A DNA stretch of 22,541 nt from the IMG/VR virus record IMGVR_UViG_3300008448_000721, positions 1 through 22,541 of that record; one strand, written 5' to 3'. How positions within the stretch are numbered: position 1 is the stretch's first letter; each line of letters begins with the position of its first letter. The notes under the pieces were generated by a model. That model saw nothing but the letters and a program-made list of their open reading frames with translations, did not search any database and had not been told where the DNA came from. This stretch comes from a virus. Below, piece after piece: positions 7,710 to 14,038 of this stretch. A program made the position numbers and the translations under genes.

Positions 7710-8879
7710 TTATTTTTTAATTCCTGCTAAAAGTTTCCAGCGATCCATAGTTGGATCAACTTGGGTTTGTTTTCTTGGTAAGAATGGGCTTGGACCCTTG
7801 TTTAGCGCTTCAGTTAACGATTGTGGAGCGGGGCGCTTTTCGCTTACGCTCGCCGTTGACTTTAGAAGAGCGCTATAAATAGTTTTAGCTTCTTCTACCG
7901 ATGACGCATGGGAGATTGATTCGGCAATTTGGTTCTTTTGTCGCTCATTCAAGGAGGAATCACCCAACGTCTTATTTGTATATAGTAGCCTTGCGTTCAA
8001 AAGGTTGCTTTCATTAACTTTTTCTGTTAAGTATTCTACACCTTCTTTTAATTGAACATTCAGTTCTAATGATTTTTTAAGTTTAGCTTTTGTTTCACTA
8101 AGTTTAGCAATGGCAGCATCTAGTGCTTCTTCTAACTCGTTTTTTTCTTCTTCTTTCTTTTCAACTGTTGCTAAAAGATCTTCTTTTTGTGCCTCAAGTG
8201 CTGCTGCAATTCTTTTTTGTTTATTAAGTTCAATTTCGCTATTGTCAGGATCACGAACATTACTCATGTCCATCATGATTTCTTCATCAAGAGTAAACTC
8301 TTGCTCTTTTAGTGTTCCACCCGAGATCTTAGAACTTCCAGCAGACATTGAAACACCCGAAGCCTTCTCTTCATCCTTCTTCGCTTGTTCTGAGGCTTTT
8401 ACATCTGCTTGAGCGCCTTTGTTTCTAAGAGTAGCAGCTTCTACATCTTTTCTGGTAGCTTCTGCTCTTTGCTTATCGCCTTCTTCTGAAGCTTCTTCAA
8501 GTGGGTTTTCTTCAACTTGCATTGTATCGTTTGGAACAACTTGCATTTCTTCTTCAAGTTGTGTTACTTTTTCAACAAGTGAATTTAAATCAATTTCAAT
8601 TTCTTGAAGATCGCCTTCGCTTAAATAAGCAGGTTGAATGCTATCCATGACTTTTTTAAAAGCAGTTTGTTTTTGCTCACCTGTTGTTGGAGTTGCTGCG
8701 GCAGTAGCATCGCCACCTCCTAGATCACCTAATCCAGTTTCGTCTTGTTCAAGAAGTGCTTCAACGCTTTGTTTAATTTCTTCTGAGTATTGTTCTAAAA
8801 TTTGTGCTTCGGCATTTTTGCGAGCTGTTTCTTTTAACATTTTCGCATCTGCAATAGCTTGTTCAAGCAATGAAGACAT
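7710..8879 (-). CDS. 22: Prohead core scaffold protein (gp22-like)
   Basis: A 389-aa, strongly charged, coiled-coil protein directly before the capsid gene, as gp22 is in T4. It should form the internal scaffolding core around which the shell assembles and then be degraded by the gp21 protease. The most recognisable part is the C-terminal third: LNARLLYTNKTLGDSSLNER (near 297-316), then an IAESISHASSVEEAKTIYSA helix, a pattern typical of gp22 homologues in distant T4-like phages. Residues about 220-295 are a Glu/Lys heptad-like coiled coil. Many Leu-x-Glu sites (such as LLEQ and LEEE) suit protease destruction. A GAGG site precedes the ATG, and a promoter-like element lies 32 nt upstream. A CTATTTAT also lies inside the gene at 7875-7882, about 190 nt before gp23. 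Confidence 0.88.
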   Translation of the reverse strand: MSSLLEQAIADAKMLKETARKNAEAQILEQYSEEIKQSVEALLEQDETGLGDLGGGDATAAATPTTGEQKQTAFKKVMDSIQPAYLSEGDLQEIEIDLNSLVEKVTQLEEEMQVVPNDTMQVEENPLEEASEEGDKQRAEATRKDVEAATLRNKGAQADVKASEQAKKDEEKASGVSMSAGSSKISGGTLKEQEFTLDEEIMMDMSNVRDPDNSEIELNKQKRIAAALEAQKEDLLATVEKKEEEKNELEEALDAAIAKLSETKAKLKKSLELNVQLKEGVEYLTEKVNESNLLNARLLYTNKTLGDSSLNERQKNQIAESISHASSVEEAKTIYSALLKSTASVSEKRPAPQSLTEALNKGPSPFLPRKQTQVDPTMDRWKLLAGIKK

Positions 8880-8911
8880 TCGTATACCTCAATTTTCTAA
8901 TATCTTTGTAA

Positions 8912-8919
8912 ATAAATAG
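8912..8919 (-). promoter_or_regulatory. Candidate late promoter element CTATTTAT (site 4)
   Basis: The coding strand reads AGCACTATTTATTTACAAAG in the 67-base gap between the fibre-like gene and gp22, 32 nt before the gp22 ATG. It fits the recurring motif at the other gene-start gaps. The role is inferred. Confidence 0.5.
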
Positions 8920-8946
8920 TGCTAAATATTCTTAAAAGAACAAAAA

Positions 8947-10299
8947 CTAACTATAGACATAATTTATTCTATACCACTTAAAGCTATTATCCCTAGTATC
9001 TTTCATAGCATGAACAGTAACAACAGACGCAGATGGAGCGCTATTTTTTCCATAAATTTGCACTCCGCTGTAGCCTTCAATGTTTTGTGAGTTAGAAGCG
9101 GAAACAATAACTAAATCACTATTACCAATATGCTTAATAGTAAATTTTCTATTAACAACATTATCACTAGAGGCATCTGGTAATGTAATAGTTATATTGC
9201 CTGAAACTGGCGTTGGATCGCAATAAACTATTTCATATTCTTCAAATTCATCTATTGTAAATGTGCTGCTTGTGACTAAAGTATATAAATAATAGTTTAC
9301 GGCACTTCCACCGCCTCCGCCTCCGCCACCACCGCCTTGTGTTATGTCTTGACCATTTAAATAAATAGTAGAACCAGAACCAGTTATATATAAACTAGAG
9401 TTTTGAATTAATACACCAGCGCTAGCAGTTATTTGATCAGCATGTAAAGATCCACTAAATGAACCAGTTAATTTAACACCGGTATTGCTATTGCCCCATG
9501 TGCCATCAGATGAACGATAGCGAATAACTTGACCATCTAATAAAGCTGTTGTATCAGGGTTAAAACCAGTTATGTCACCAAAATGTGATGGATCGCGGGT
9601 TTTAACGAAAATTTTGCCTTGTGTTGGGTGCTGATAAATACAGGTTCCAATTGGAATAACTTCATAAGGCGCAGTTGGTCTAGAGCCAGTTAGGGAGCCA
9701 GAAGTGGTGTTAGAAACATAGATTTCATTACCTTCTGTAAAAGCATTTGTGTTTAAGTTAGTTATTTCACCAAAGGTTGTTGCATAACCAAAATCATTAA
9801 CGGCAATATCTGCATTTATTACGCCTATAATTTGATTACCAGCGGCACCAGTTAGCGGAACATTAACCGAAAGTGCGCGAGCGAATGTTTTATTTGCCCC
9901 TTGTGGAGTGCCAACACGCACTGCCATGCCTTTTGTTAGGGTAACGCTGTCCGTATTTTTTGCTCTAACAAGTAAGGAGCGGCCAAGAGAATTTAATACT
10001 GTTGACACTTCAGAATTATAAACTAATTCATGTTTAGCTGAGTCGTAATAAATCTGCCCTTCTTGTGGGGTTGGAGGGGTTGCAACAGGTTTAATTATTA
10101 AATTACCACTAACTGTTATATTATCTACACTGCTGCTTCCAAGAATAACGTTATTTTTAAAATCAGCATTTGCATAAACATAAAGATTGTCTACGTTGCC
10201 ATCATTATTTTCTAATGGCGTACCAATTGTAAATGTGTCTTTGTTAGAGGAACCTAAATCAAGACCACCGGATGCAGTAAGGTTAGTTAAAATTTTCAT
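8947..10299 (-). CDS. Fibre-like virion protein with ten-glycine hinge
   Basis: A 450-aa beta-rich protein. Residues about 120-225 have the layout seen in many phage fibre and decoration proteins: LTKGMAVRVGTPQGANKTFA, then an IIGVINADIAVNDFG stretch, an EGNEIYVSNTTSGSLT turn and IPIGTC. Residues 322-331 are ten consecutive glycines. The C-terminal domain (332-450) includes NITITLPDASSDN, RKFTIKHIG and QNIEGYSGVQIYGKNSA, a pattern common in host-binding tips. The gene sits among head genes (after 21, before 22 and 23), so a head fibre or outer-capsid decoration is more likely than a tail fibre, but this is inference from position. It overlaps the bS21-like stop in a TAATG junction. Confidence 0.65.
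   Translation of the reverse strand: MKILTNLTASGGLDLGSSNKDTFTIGTPLENNDGNVDNLYVYANADFKNNVILGSSSVDNITVSGNLIIKPVATPPTPQEGQIYYDSAKHELVYNSEVSTVLNSLGRSLLVRAKNTDSVTLTKGMAVRVGTPQGANKTFARALSVNVPLTGAAGNQIIGVINADIAVNDFGYATTFGEITNLNTNAFTEGNEIYVSNTTSGSLTGSRPTAPYEVIPIGTCIYQHPTQGKIFVKTRDPSHFGDITGFNPDTTALLDGQVIRYRSSDGTWGNSNTGVKLTGSFSGSLHADQITASAGVLIQNSSLYITGSGSTIYLNGQDITQGGGGGGGGGGSAVNYYLYTLVTSSTFTIDEFEEYEIVYCDPTPVSGNITITLPDASSDNVVNRKFTIKHIGNSDLVIVSASNSQNIEGYSGVQIYGKNSAPSASVVTVHAMKDTRDNSFKWYRINYVYS
9307..9336 (-). repeat. Ten-codon glycine tract (GGN repeat)
   Basis: Ten consecutive Gly codons use GGC, GGT and GGA in mixed order, giving a purine-rich triplet repeat inside the fibre-like gene. It probably makes a flexible hinge between the shaft and the C-terminal domain. 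Such triplet tracts can change length by slippage. Confidence 0.9.
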
Positions 10300-10571
10300 T
10301 ATTTACGTTTCTTGTCCTCGCTGGACATTCTTTCGCTTTCACGAGCTTCGCGTAGCGCACGTTCTTTTGCAACACGACGTTCGTGACGTTCTTTCTGACG
10401 GGGGGTTTCAAAGCGTCTTACCCCTGCGCTTTTATCAAAAACTTTCTTTTGTAGATCTTCTTTTTTGCAAACTTTTAAGAACTTCTTAATAAGTAGATCG
10501 TTAGCTTCTAAGCTTGGTCTTACGTCTGGCGGTAGTGCTACTCCTGCGTGTGTTGGAGAATGTTTTGACAT
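10299..10571 (-). CDS. rpsU: Ribosomal protein bS21-like
   Basis: A 90-aa very basic protein. Residues 25-70 follow the bS21 plan. IKKFLKVCKKEDLQKKV corresponds to bacterial LRRFKRSCEKAGVLAEV, and VRRFETPRQKERHERR corresponds to the REFYEKPTTERKRAK region, including the aromatic-Glu-x-Pro step. The rest is an Arg/Lys/Glu helix. bS21 sits on the 30S platform next to the anti-Shine-Dalgarno end of 16S rRNA, so a phage copy could bias ribosomes toward phage messages. bS21 genes are known in other phages. I chose the ATG at 10571, one base after the upstream stop; the only earlier start is a TTG. The gene lies inside the head operon, so it would be made late. A generic basic RNA-binding protein is the alternative. 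Confidence 0.72.
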   Translation of the reverse strand: MSKHSPTHAGVALPPDVRPSLEANDLLIKKFLKVCKKEDLQKKVFDKSAGVRRFETPRQKERHERRVAKERALREARESERMSSEDKKRK

Positions 10572-10572
10572 G

Positions 10573-10983
10573 CTATTTCTTCTTTCCGGCAACTAGTGCC
10601 TTCCATGTGGCTTTATTGCCACCAATTAGTGAACTAACATCAAGACCGGGATCGCTTGGGTCAACATCTTTTAGTGGACCACGACGCTCGGCTCCATTTG
10701 CTGCTTGCGCTTCCGTAAGCGGTTGCGTACCAGCAAAAGGGTCAAAACCGGTTGGTTTTGGCATTAACTTTGATTTTTGAATACTTTGTTCTAGCAGCTT
10801 GCGCTTGCCATCTGCTTCTTGAGCAGAGCCTTGTTTTAGCTGTTGAATAACTTTTGGAGCTGGTTTCGCTACTGGTTTTTTACTTTCGCTTAATGTTTGT
10901 AGCAAGCCTTCTTCTACCAATATTTCTCGTAGTGATTCTTTTAATATTTCTTTTATCACTGCTCTAAAATTATCAGCATCCAT
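10573..10983 (-). CDS. Unknown protein in head operon, amphipathic N-terminus
   Basis: A 136-aa protein I do not recognise. The N-terminus (FRAVIKEILKESLREILVEE, residues 6-25) is an acidic/basic amphipathic helix of the same general type as the shared tag found on several other proteins here, but without its MKITKS start. The rest is Lys/Pro-rich and low in predicted fold, ending in a basic GKKK. The start overlaps the previous stop as TAATG, and the bS21-like ATG follows one base after its stop, so all three are probably co-translated. A role as a minor capsid, core or internal head protein is plausible from position only. Confidence 0.7.
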   Translation of the reverse strand: MDADNFRAVIKEILKESLREILVEEGLLQTLSESKKPVAKPAPKVIQQLKQGSAQEADGKRKLLEQSIQKSKLMPKPTGFDPFAGTQPLTEAQAANGAERRGPLKDVDPSDPGLDVSSLIGGNKATWKALVAGKKK

Positions 10984-11405
10984 TAGCCAATACCTGCGCT
11001 TCCCGAATAAGCGGTTGTAAGATCATAACCGGTGATTCCAGTTAGTTCAGCGACAATGTATATTCCAGCCGTATTGTGCGTAGCATCTGCGCCTAATAGA
11101 TAAATTTTATTAGTTTTTACGCGTATCTCTACACTATAAACATTTTTTCCAGAGCTATCTTGATTCTGTAGCAAAAAATGTTGGCTGTTTTTAACACCAT
11201 TTGCGCTAAAACCAACTTTTAAGCCATAGTTGGCATCATAGTTGAAAACATGAATTTTTTGTGTCACGCTTGGGAAAACAACTTCTATAGGAGTTGTACT
11301 GCTAGAGCCAGCAGTTAAGCTTCCTGTGACAAATGGAATCCCGCTTACTTGATAATTTCCAACGTTGTTTAGCCCCGGTCTAAGATTTACATATTGATCT
11401 GCCAT
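10983..11405 (-). CDS. Probable virion structural protein, beta-rich
   Basis: A 140-aa protein following the prohead protease by nine bases. It is dominated by short alternating hydrophobic and Gly/Ser/Asn segments, for example IEVVFPSVTQKIHVFNYD (about 40-57), VEIRVKTNKIYLLGAD (92-107) and a terminal SGSAGIG, which suggests a small beta-sandwich. It has no signal peptide, TM segment or catalytic motif. Lying between gp21 and other head genes, it may be a capsid decoration or head-completion protein; that is inference. An AGGA site precedes the ATG at normal spacing. Confidence 0.7.
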   Translation of the reverse strand: MADQYVNLRPGLNNVGNYQVSGIPFVTGSLTAGSSSTTPIEVVFPSVTQKIHVFNYDANYGLKVGFSANGVKNSQHFLLQNQDSSGKNVYSVEIRVKTNKIYLLGADATHNTAGIYIVAELTGITGYDLTTAYSGSAGIG

Positions 11406-11414
11406 GCTATTATC

Positions 11415-12008
11415 CTATAAAATTTTAGTTAAAATGTTATTTAATTTATCAATTCGCTGTTTTGATTCAGCGAGTGCGCGATGCTCTTTCATCATAAATG
11501 CGCCGGGAGTGCTTGGTTCGCTGACCATATCAAAACAAATAAGTTGAAAATCATCATCAACAATTGTTACGCCACCACTTTGGCGTGTTGAGCCTAATCC
11601 GCGAGAGCTAATACCAAGCTTAACACCACTTTCCACAAGCGTTTGAAGAATCTTACCGCTTGGCGTAGGTAGAACTTTAATTTTAGCCATAACAGCACTA
11701 CCATCCCACCACGTTTTAACAACCATGTGCGAAACATTTTTAAGATTTATGACCGAACTATCTGGGTGGTCAAGTTCGCCAAGAGCACGATTTTGCCCAA
11801 TGAGATCTTGATATTTTTCAATCTCACGCCTTAGAATTTTTTCACCATATTTACGGCCATTGCCATTTTTAACATCTGCTTCTTGAATTTTGCCACTAAG
11901 AATAAGACCACCTTCAGAAACGTACTTTTTTTCCGCTTCTGTTAGCAGATCTTGACAAATGCCACCGGGGCAAAGTTCAAAAAATTCTCTTAATAATTCT
12001 TGTGCCAT
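11415..12008 (-). CDS. 21: Prohead core protease (gp21-like)
   Basis: A 197-aa serine protease of the T4 prohead type, with the herpesvirus-assemblin-like fold known for this family. It matures the prohead by cutting scaffold, capsid propeptide and internal proteins after Glu. Visible active-site segments are GELDHPDSS with His81, GISSRGLGS with Ser134 or Ser135 as nucleophile, and the FDMVSEPSTPGAF segment from 159 that follows the core in relatives. The start of the fold, GLILSGKIQEADVKNGNGRKY (split around 35-54), is also typical. It is close in size to T4 gp21 (212 aa). It lies downstream of the tagged small genes and upstream of 22 and 23, the relative order of T4. Confidence 0.95.
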   Translation of the reverse strand: MAQELLREFFELCPGGICQDLLTEAEKKYVSEGGLILSGKIQEADVKNGNGRKYGEKILRREIEKYQDLIGQNRALGELDHPDSSVINLKNVSHMVVKTWWDGSAVMAKIKVLPTPSGKILQTLVESGVKLGISSRGLGSTRQSGGVTIVDDDFQLICFDMVSEPSTPGAFMMKEHRALAESKQRIDKLNNILTKIL

Positions 12009-12013
12009 TATTT

Positions 12014-12118
12014 TTACCTGATAAGGGCGGGCGCTACCCGCCCGCTACATGAACCGGAGCAGCAACGACGAACTGGCTGTAGCATGTAACGACGAACAAA
12101 TGTAACTTCTACGCGCAT
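12014..12118 (-). CDS. Possible 34-aa small ORF before the protease gene
   Basis: The 111-base gap before gp21 contains an ATG one base after the previous stop, preceded by GGAAGGGA, a fair ribosome site, and a frame of 34 codons ending in TAA seven bases before the gp21 ATG. The product is Arg/Cys-rich (MRVEVTFVRRYML, later RRCCSGSCSG) and resembles nothing I know. A 10-base direct repeat (12064-12073 and 12088-12097) encodes two VRR segments. The frame runs through a strong hairpin. It may be a leader peptide, a tiny core protein or chance. Confidence 0.3.
   Translation of the reverse strand: MRVEVTFVRRYMLQPVRRCCSGSCSGRVAPALIR
12025..12043 (-). promoter_or_regulatory. Strong G-C hairpin upstream of the protease gene
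   Basis: GGGCGGG pairs with CCCGCCC around a five-base loop, 16 bases before the gp21 ATG. On the mRNA it is followed by TTATCAGGTAAAAATA, which includes the AGG ribosome site but no run of T, so it is a weak candidate for termination. Partial attenuation or translational control of the protease is possible. The stem is seen directly; the role is inferred. Confidence 0.5.
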
Positions 12119-12119
12119 G

Positions 12120-12548
12120 TTATTTTTCCCTTCCGCTATAATCCATAATTTGTTCGCAAAGATCAGCATCGTTGCGAACGTTTGTAGGTGTACTATCGTG
12201 CCAAATTACCATGCCGTTTTGAATGTAAAAACCAAACTCGCCAACTGGTTGCACAACGCCGGATGTTAGCTCATCGTTATTAAACGCAAGGCGATAAACA
12301 TTTTTGCCTTGTGTCACATAAACTTCGCCACCTTCGATGTGCGTTTCTACATTGCCTGTTTCATAAGGCGGGCGAGTGCCCATTGGTTCTTTGTTGTTAT
12401 TGTTTGGCGCAACACCATTACGATAATTTTGAATATATTCACTACCAAGCGTAGGCGAAAAAACCTTGCTTGGCTGTGTGTTTCTCATGGGATTAGCAAT
12501 TTCTTCCATGATAAGTTGTTTAATAATAGCTTTGTTTATTTTTTTCAT
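12120..12548 (-). CDS. Tagged probable internal head protein, 142 aa
   Basis: I set the start at the ATG at 12548. A longer frame would need a TTG and would overlap the previous gene. The N-terminus MKKINKAIIKQLIMEEI is a variant of the shared tag, with a LIME step where the T4-type protease could cut. The remainder (about 18-142) is Asn/Gly-rich, with beta-like segments VETHIEGGEVYVTQGKNVYR and GEFGFYIQNGMVIWHD, and matches no family I know. It is the last complete gene before gp21. By analogy with T4 core and internal proteins, it may be packed in the prohead core and trimmed. The ribosome site is poor, suggesting coupling to the previous stop eight bases away. Confidence 0.7.
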   Translation of the reverse strand: MKKINKAIIKQLIMEEIANPMRNTQPSKVFSPTLGSEYIQNYRNGVAPNNNNKEPMGTRPPYETGNVETHIEGGEVYVTQGKNVYRLAFNNDELTSGVVQPVGEFGFYIQNGMVIWHDSTPTNVRNDADLCEQIMDYSGREK

Positions 12549-12555
12549 GTTAATA

Positions 12556-12777
12556 TTATGCCAAACTTTCAACTTCTCTTGAAATTGCGCCTAATTCTTG
12601 ACGTAGCTGTGGACCAACATAATTAGAAAGATTTCTTATTCGCATAGCTAATTCAATAGCTTTATCTTTTTTAGCTTGTAAAGGAGCAACAGATGACTGA
12701 TCATCTACAACTTCTTCAAGGTTTTGCTCTAACTCTTCTTTAATTAATTGTTTTAGAACTGATTTTGTAATCTTCAT
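12556..12777 (-). CDS. Tagged small probable core protein, 73 aa
   Basis: A 73-aa protein beginning with the clearest form of the shared tag, MKITKSVLKQLIKEELEQN. The rest is helical and acidic/basic (a KAIELAMRIRNLSNYV helix, then a LRQELGAISREVESLA helix). Its small size, charge and place between gp20 and gp21 recall the T4 core proteins gp67 and gp68, but I see no sequence match. LIKE at 11-14 fits the Leu/Ile-x-Glu cleavage rule. The ATG is preceded by a GAGG site and a CTATTTAT element 23 nt upstream, so a transcript probably starts here for the protease and following genes. Confidence 0.78.
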   Translation of the reverse strand: MKITKSVLKQLIKEELEQNLEEVVDDQSSVAPLQAKKDKAIELAMRIRNLSNYVGPQLRQELGAISREVESLA

Positions 12778-12800
12778 TATTCTACCTCGTACATTATAAC

Positions 12801-12808
12801 ATAAATAG
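12801..12808 (-). promoter_or_regulatory. Candidate late promoter element CTATTTAT (site 5)
   Basis: The coding strand reads TTTACTATTTATGTTATAAT in the 38-base gap before the 73-aa gene, 23 nt upstream of its ATG. As at site 1, TATAAT follows two bases after the motif. A GAGG ribosome site comes next. The role is inferred. Confidence 0.5.
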
Positions 12809-12815
12809 TAAATTG

Positions 12816-13082
12816 TTATTGTTTTTTCACTTTTATTATAATTCCGTCATCATCTACAAGGCGGCTAATGAAGTACGACATCCCAGAGCTAATACACGCG
12901 CTAACAAACCAATTAAAAGGCAGGCTAAAGAAACAAAGCGACATAGCCGCGCCAACCCACCAGCCCATGCACATAGGACATTTAAAAAAATGATGTTGCG
13001 GTCTTATGGCATCAAAAATTTTACCATAAACCGCAATCATCGTGCAGCCATAGCAAGCAAGAATAAAGCTTACTAATTCCAT
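12816..13082 (-). CDS. Small membrane protein with CPMC motif
   Basis: An 88-aa protein with hydrophobic stretches near 3-18, 41-54 and 56-72, a CPMCMGWWVG motif (35-44) and a charged tail DDDGIIIKVKKQ. The Cys-Pro-x-Cys followed by an aromatic-rich membrane segment resembles small phage and bacterial membrane proteins of the DUF1360 sort (Cys-x-x-Cys-x-Gly-Phe/Trp-Trp-Val). That comparison is from memory. It is unusual between head-core genes. It overlaps the preceding stop as TAATG and should therefore be co-translated with the tagged proteins. The function is unknown; a membrane anchor for head assembly or a superinfection or lysis factor are options. Confidence 0.8.
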   Translation of the reverse strand: MELVSFILACYGCTMIAVYGKIFDAIRPQHHFFKCPMCMGWWVGAAMSLCFFSLPFNWFVSACISSGMSYFISRLVDDDGIIIKVKKQ

Positions 13083-13597
13083 TATTTATTCTTTCTTTCT
13101 GCTAGAGCCTGTGCATAATTATAATGACCGGTTCTACGGCTTTTAAACGCTCGCCCCATTATGTCTTTTTTAAGAGTTTCTAATGCGCTTTGCGCATTAC
13201 CAATCGCATCATAGAAAGGTTTTACGCTAATTGAACCACCGCCTCTATATCTTAGCGGGCCAGCAGCGGCACGTAATGCTTCAACGCCATCAGTTTCAAT
13301 TTCTAATAGTTGCTGAGATAATTCTGCTATCGTATCCATTGCGGCAGCGCGTGCTTCTTCTTTAGAAGCGCTTAATTCATCTGCTTGCTCTGCTTCTGCC
13401 TCTGCGGCTGCTGCTGCTTCTTGATTAGCCAGTTCGCCAGATGTTAAACCAGCCATTCTAGCGGCACCGCCAACAAATTTTTTACCTAAACTGCCAACCT
13501 TGTCGCTAAACCAACCTTCTTCAATTTCACCTTCTGCAATCATTTTTTTAATTTCTTCACTAATGATTGCTTTTACTTGCGATTCACTAATAATCAT
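13082..13597 (-). CDS. Tagged probable internal head protein, 171 aa
   Basis: A 171-aa protein starting MIISESQVKAIISEEIKKM, a divergent form of the shared tag with an IISE cleavage-like step. EEGWF (26-30) follows, where the next-upstream gene product has EEGFF. A long Ala/Glu-rich helix (about 56-85) leads to a basic C-terminus ending YNYAQALAERKNK. Both ends resemble the 141-aa protein encoded just upstream, so the two look like divergent tandem duplicates with different middles. It starts directly after that gene's stop (TAAATG). I recognise no known family. Packaging into the head core is inferred from the tag and the position between gp20 and gp21. Confidence 0.75.
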   Translation of the reverse strand: MIISESQVKAIISEEIKKMIAEGEIEEGWFSDKVGSLGKKFVGGAARMAGLTSGELANQEAAAAAEAEAEQADELSASKEEARAAAMDTIAELSQQLLEIETDGVEALRAAAGPLRYRGGGSISVKPFYDAIGNAQSALETLKKDIMGRAFKSRRTGHYNYAQALAERKNK

Positions 13598-14023
13598 TTA
13601 TTTTCTCCACTTGTTTTTATTATTTTCTCTAAGCGCTACAGCTTTTGCGGCTTGCACGTCATAACTACCCTGTTCATCGCCACCCTTGGGACCAACAAGC
13701 ATCATTGCTTGCATAATTCTACTTTGCAATGCGCCATCGCCTTTTACTTGTTTAGCTAAATCAGAAAGTTTAGCACGCTTTTGTTCTGTTGACATGTTAG
13801 AAGCTATTACATCAAATGCAGCAGCCGCGATTGTTCTATCACCCATTGGTTTGCCATAACCTTCACCGGGAAACATATCCATTTGAACCATTTCTGGTTC
13901 TGGTTCTGGCGGTGGTGGTGATTTTGGTTTACTGCGAAACATATCAAAAAAGCCCTCTTCCACAGCTTCTTTTTCTAGTTCCTCTTTAATAATTTGTTTT
14001 AAAAAACTTTTTGTAATCTTCAT
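13598..14023 (-). CDS. Tagged probable internal head protein, 141 aa
   Basis: A 141-aa protein with the tag MKITKSFLKQIIKEELEKE at the start and an IIKE cleavage-like step. EEGFFDMF follows (22-29), then a Pro/Glu-rich linker (PPPPEPEPE, about 36-44), then helices (RTIAAAAFDVIASNM, then EQKRAKLSDLAKQVK) and a basic end. The C-terminal YDVQAAKAVALRENNKNK resembles the end of the 171-aa neighbour, supporting duplication. At the DNA level the first 30 or so bases are nearly the same as those of the 73-aa gene. The ATG has a GGAG site. I recognise no family; it is probably an internal or core protein of the prohead. Confidence 0.75.
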   Translation of the reverse strand: MKITKSFLKQIIKEELEKEAVEEGFFDMFRSKPKSPPPPEPEPEMVQMDMFPGEGYGKPMGDRTIAAAAFDVIASNMSTEQKRAKLSDLAKQVKGDGALQSRIMQAMMLVGPKGGDEQGSYDVQAAKAVALRENNKNKWRK

Positions 14024-14038
14024 TATAAATATTCTCCA

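Noticed and set aside
10572-10592. Longer N-terminus for the bS21-like protein
   Set aside because: It would need a TTG start inside the upstream gene, while an ATG lies one base after that gene's stop.
14024-14031. TATAAATA on the plus strand before the 141-aa gene
   Set aside because: It touches the ATG, points the wrong way, and is explained by AT-rich spacer around the ribosome site.
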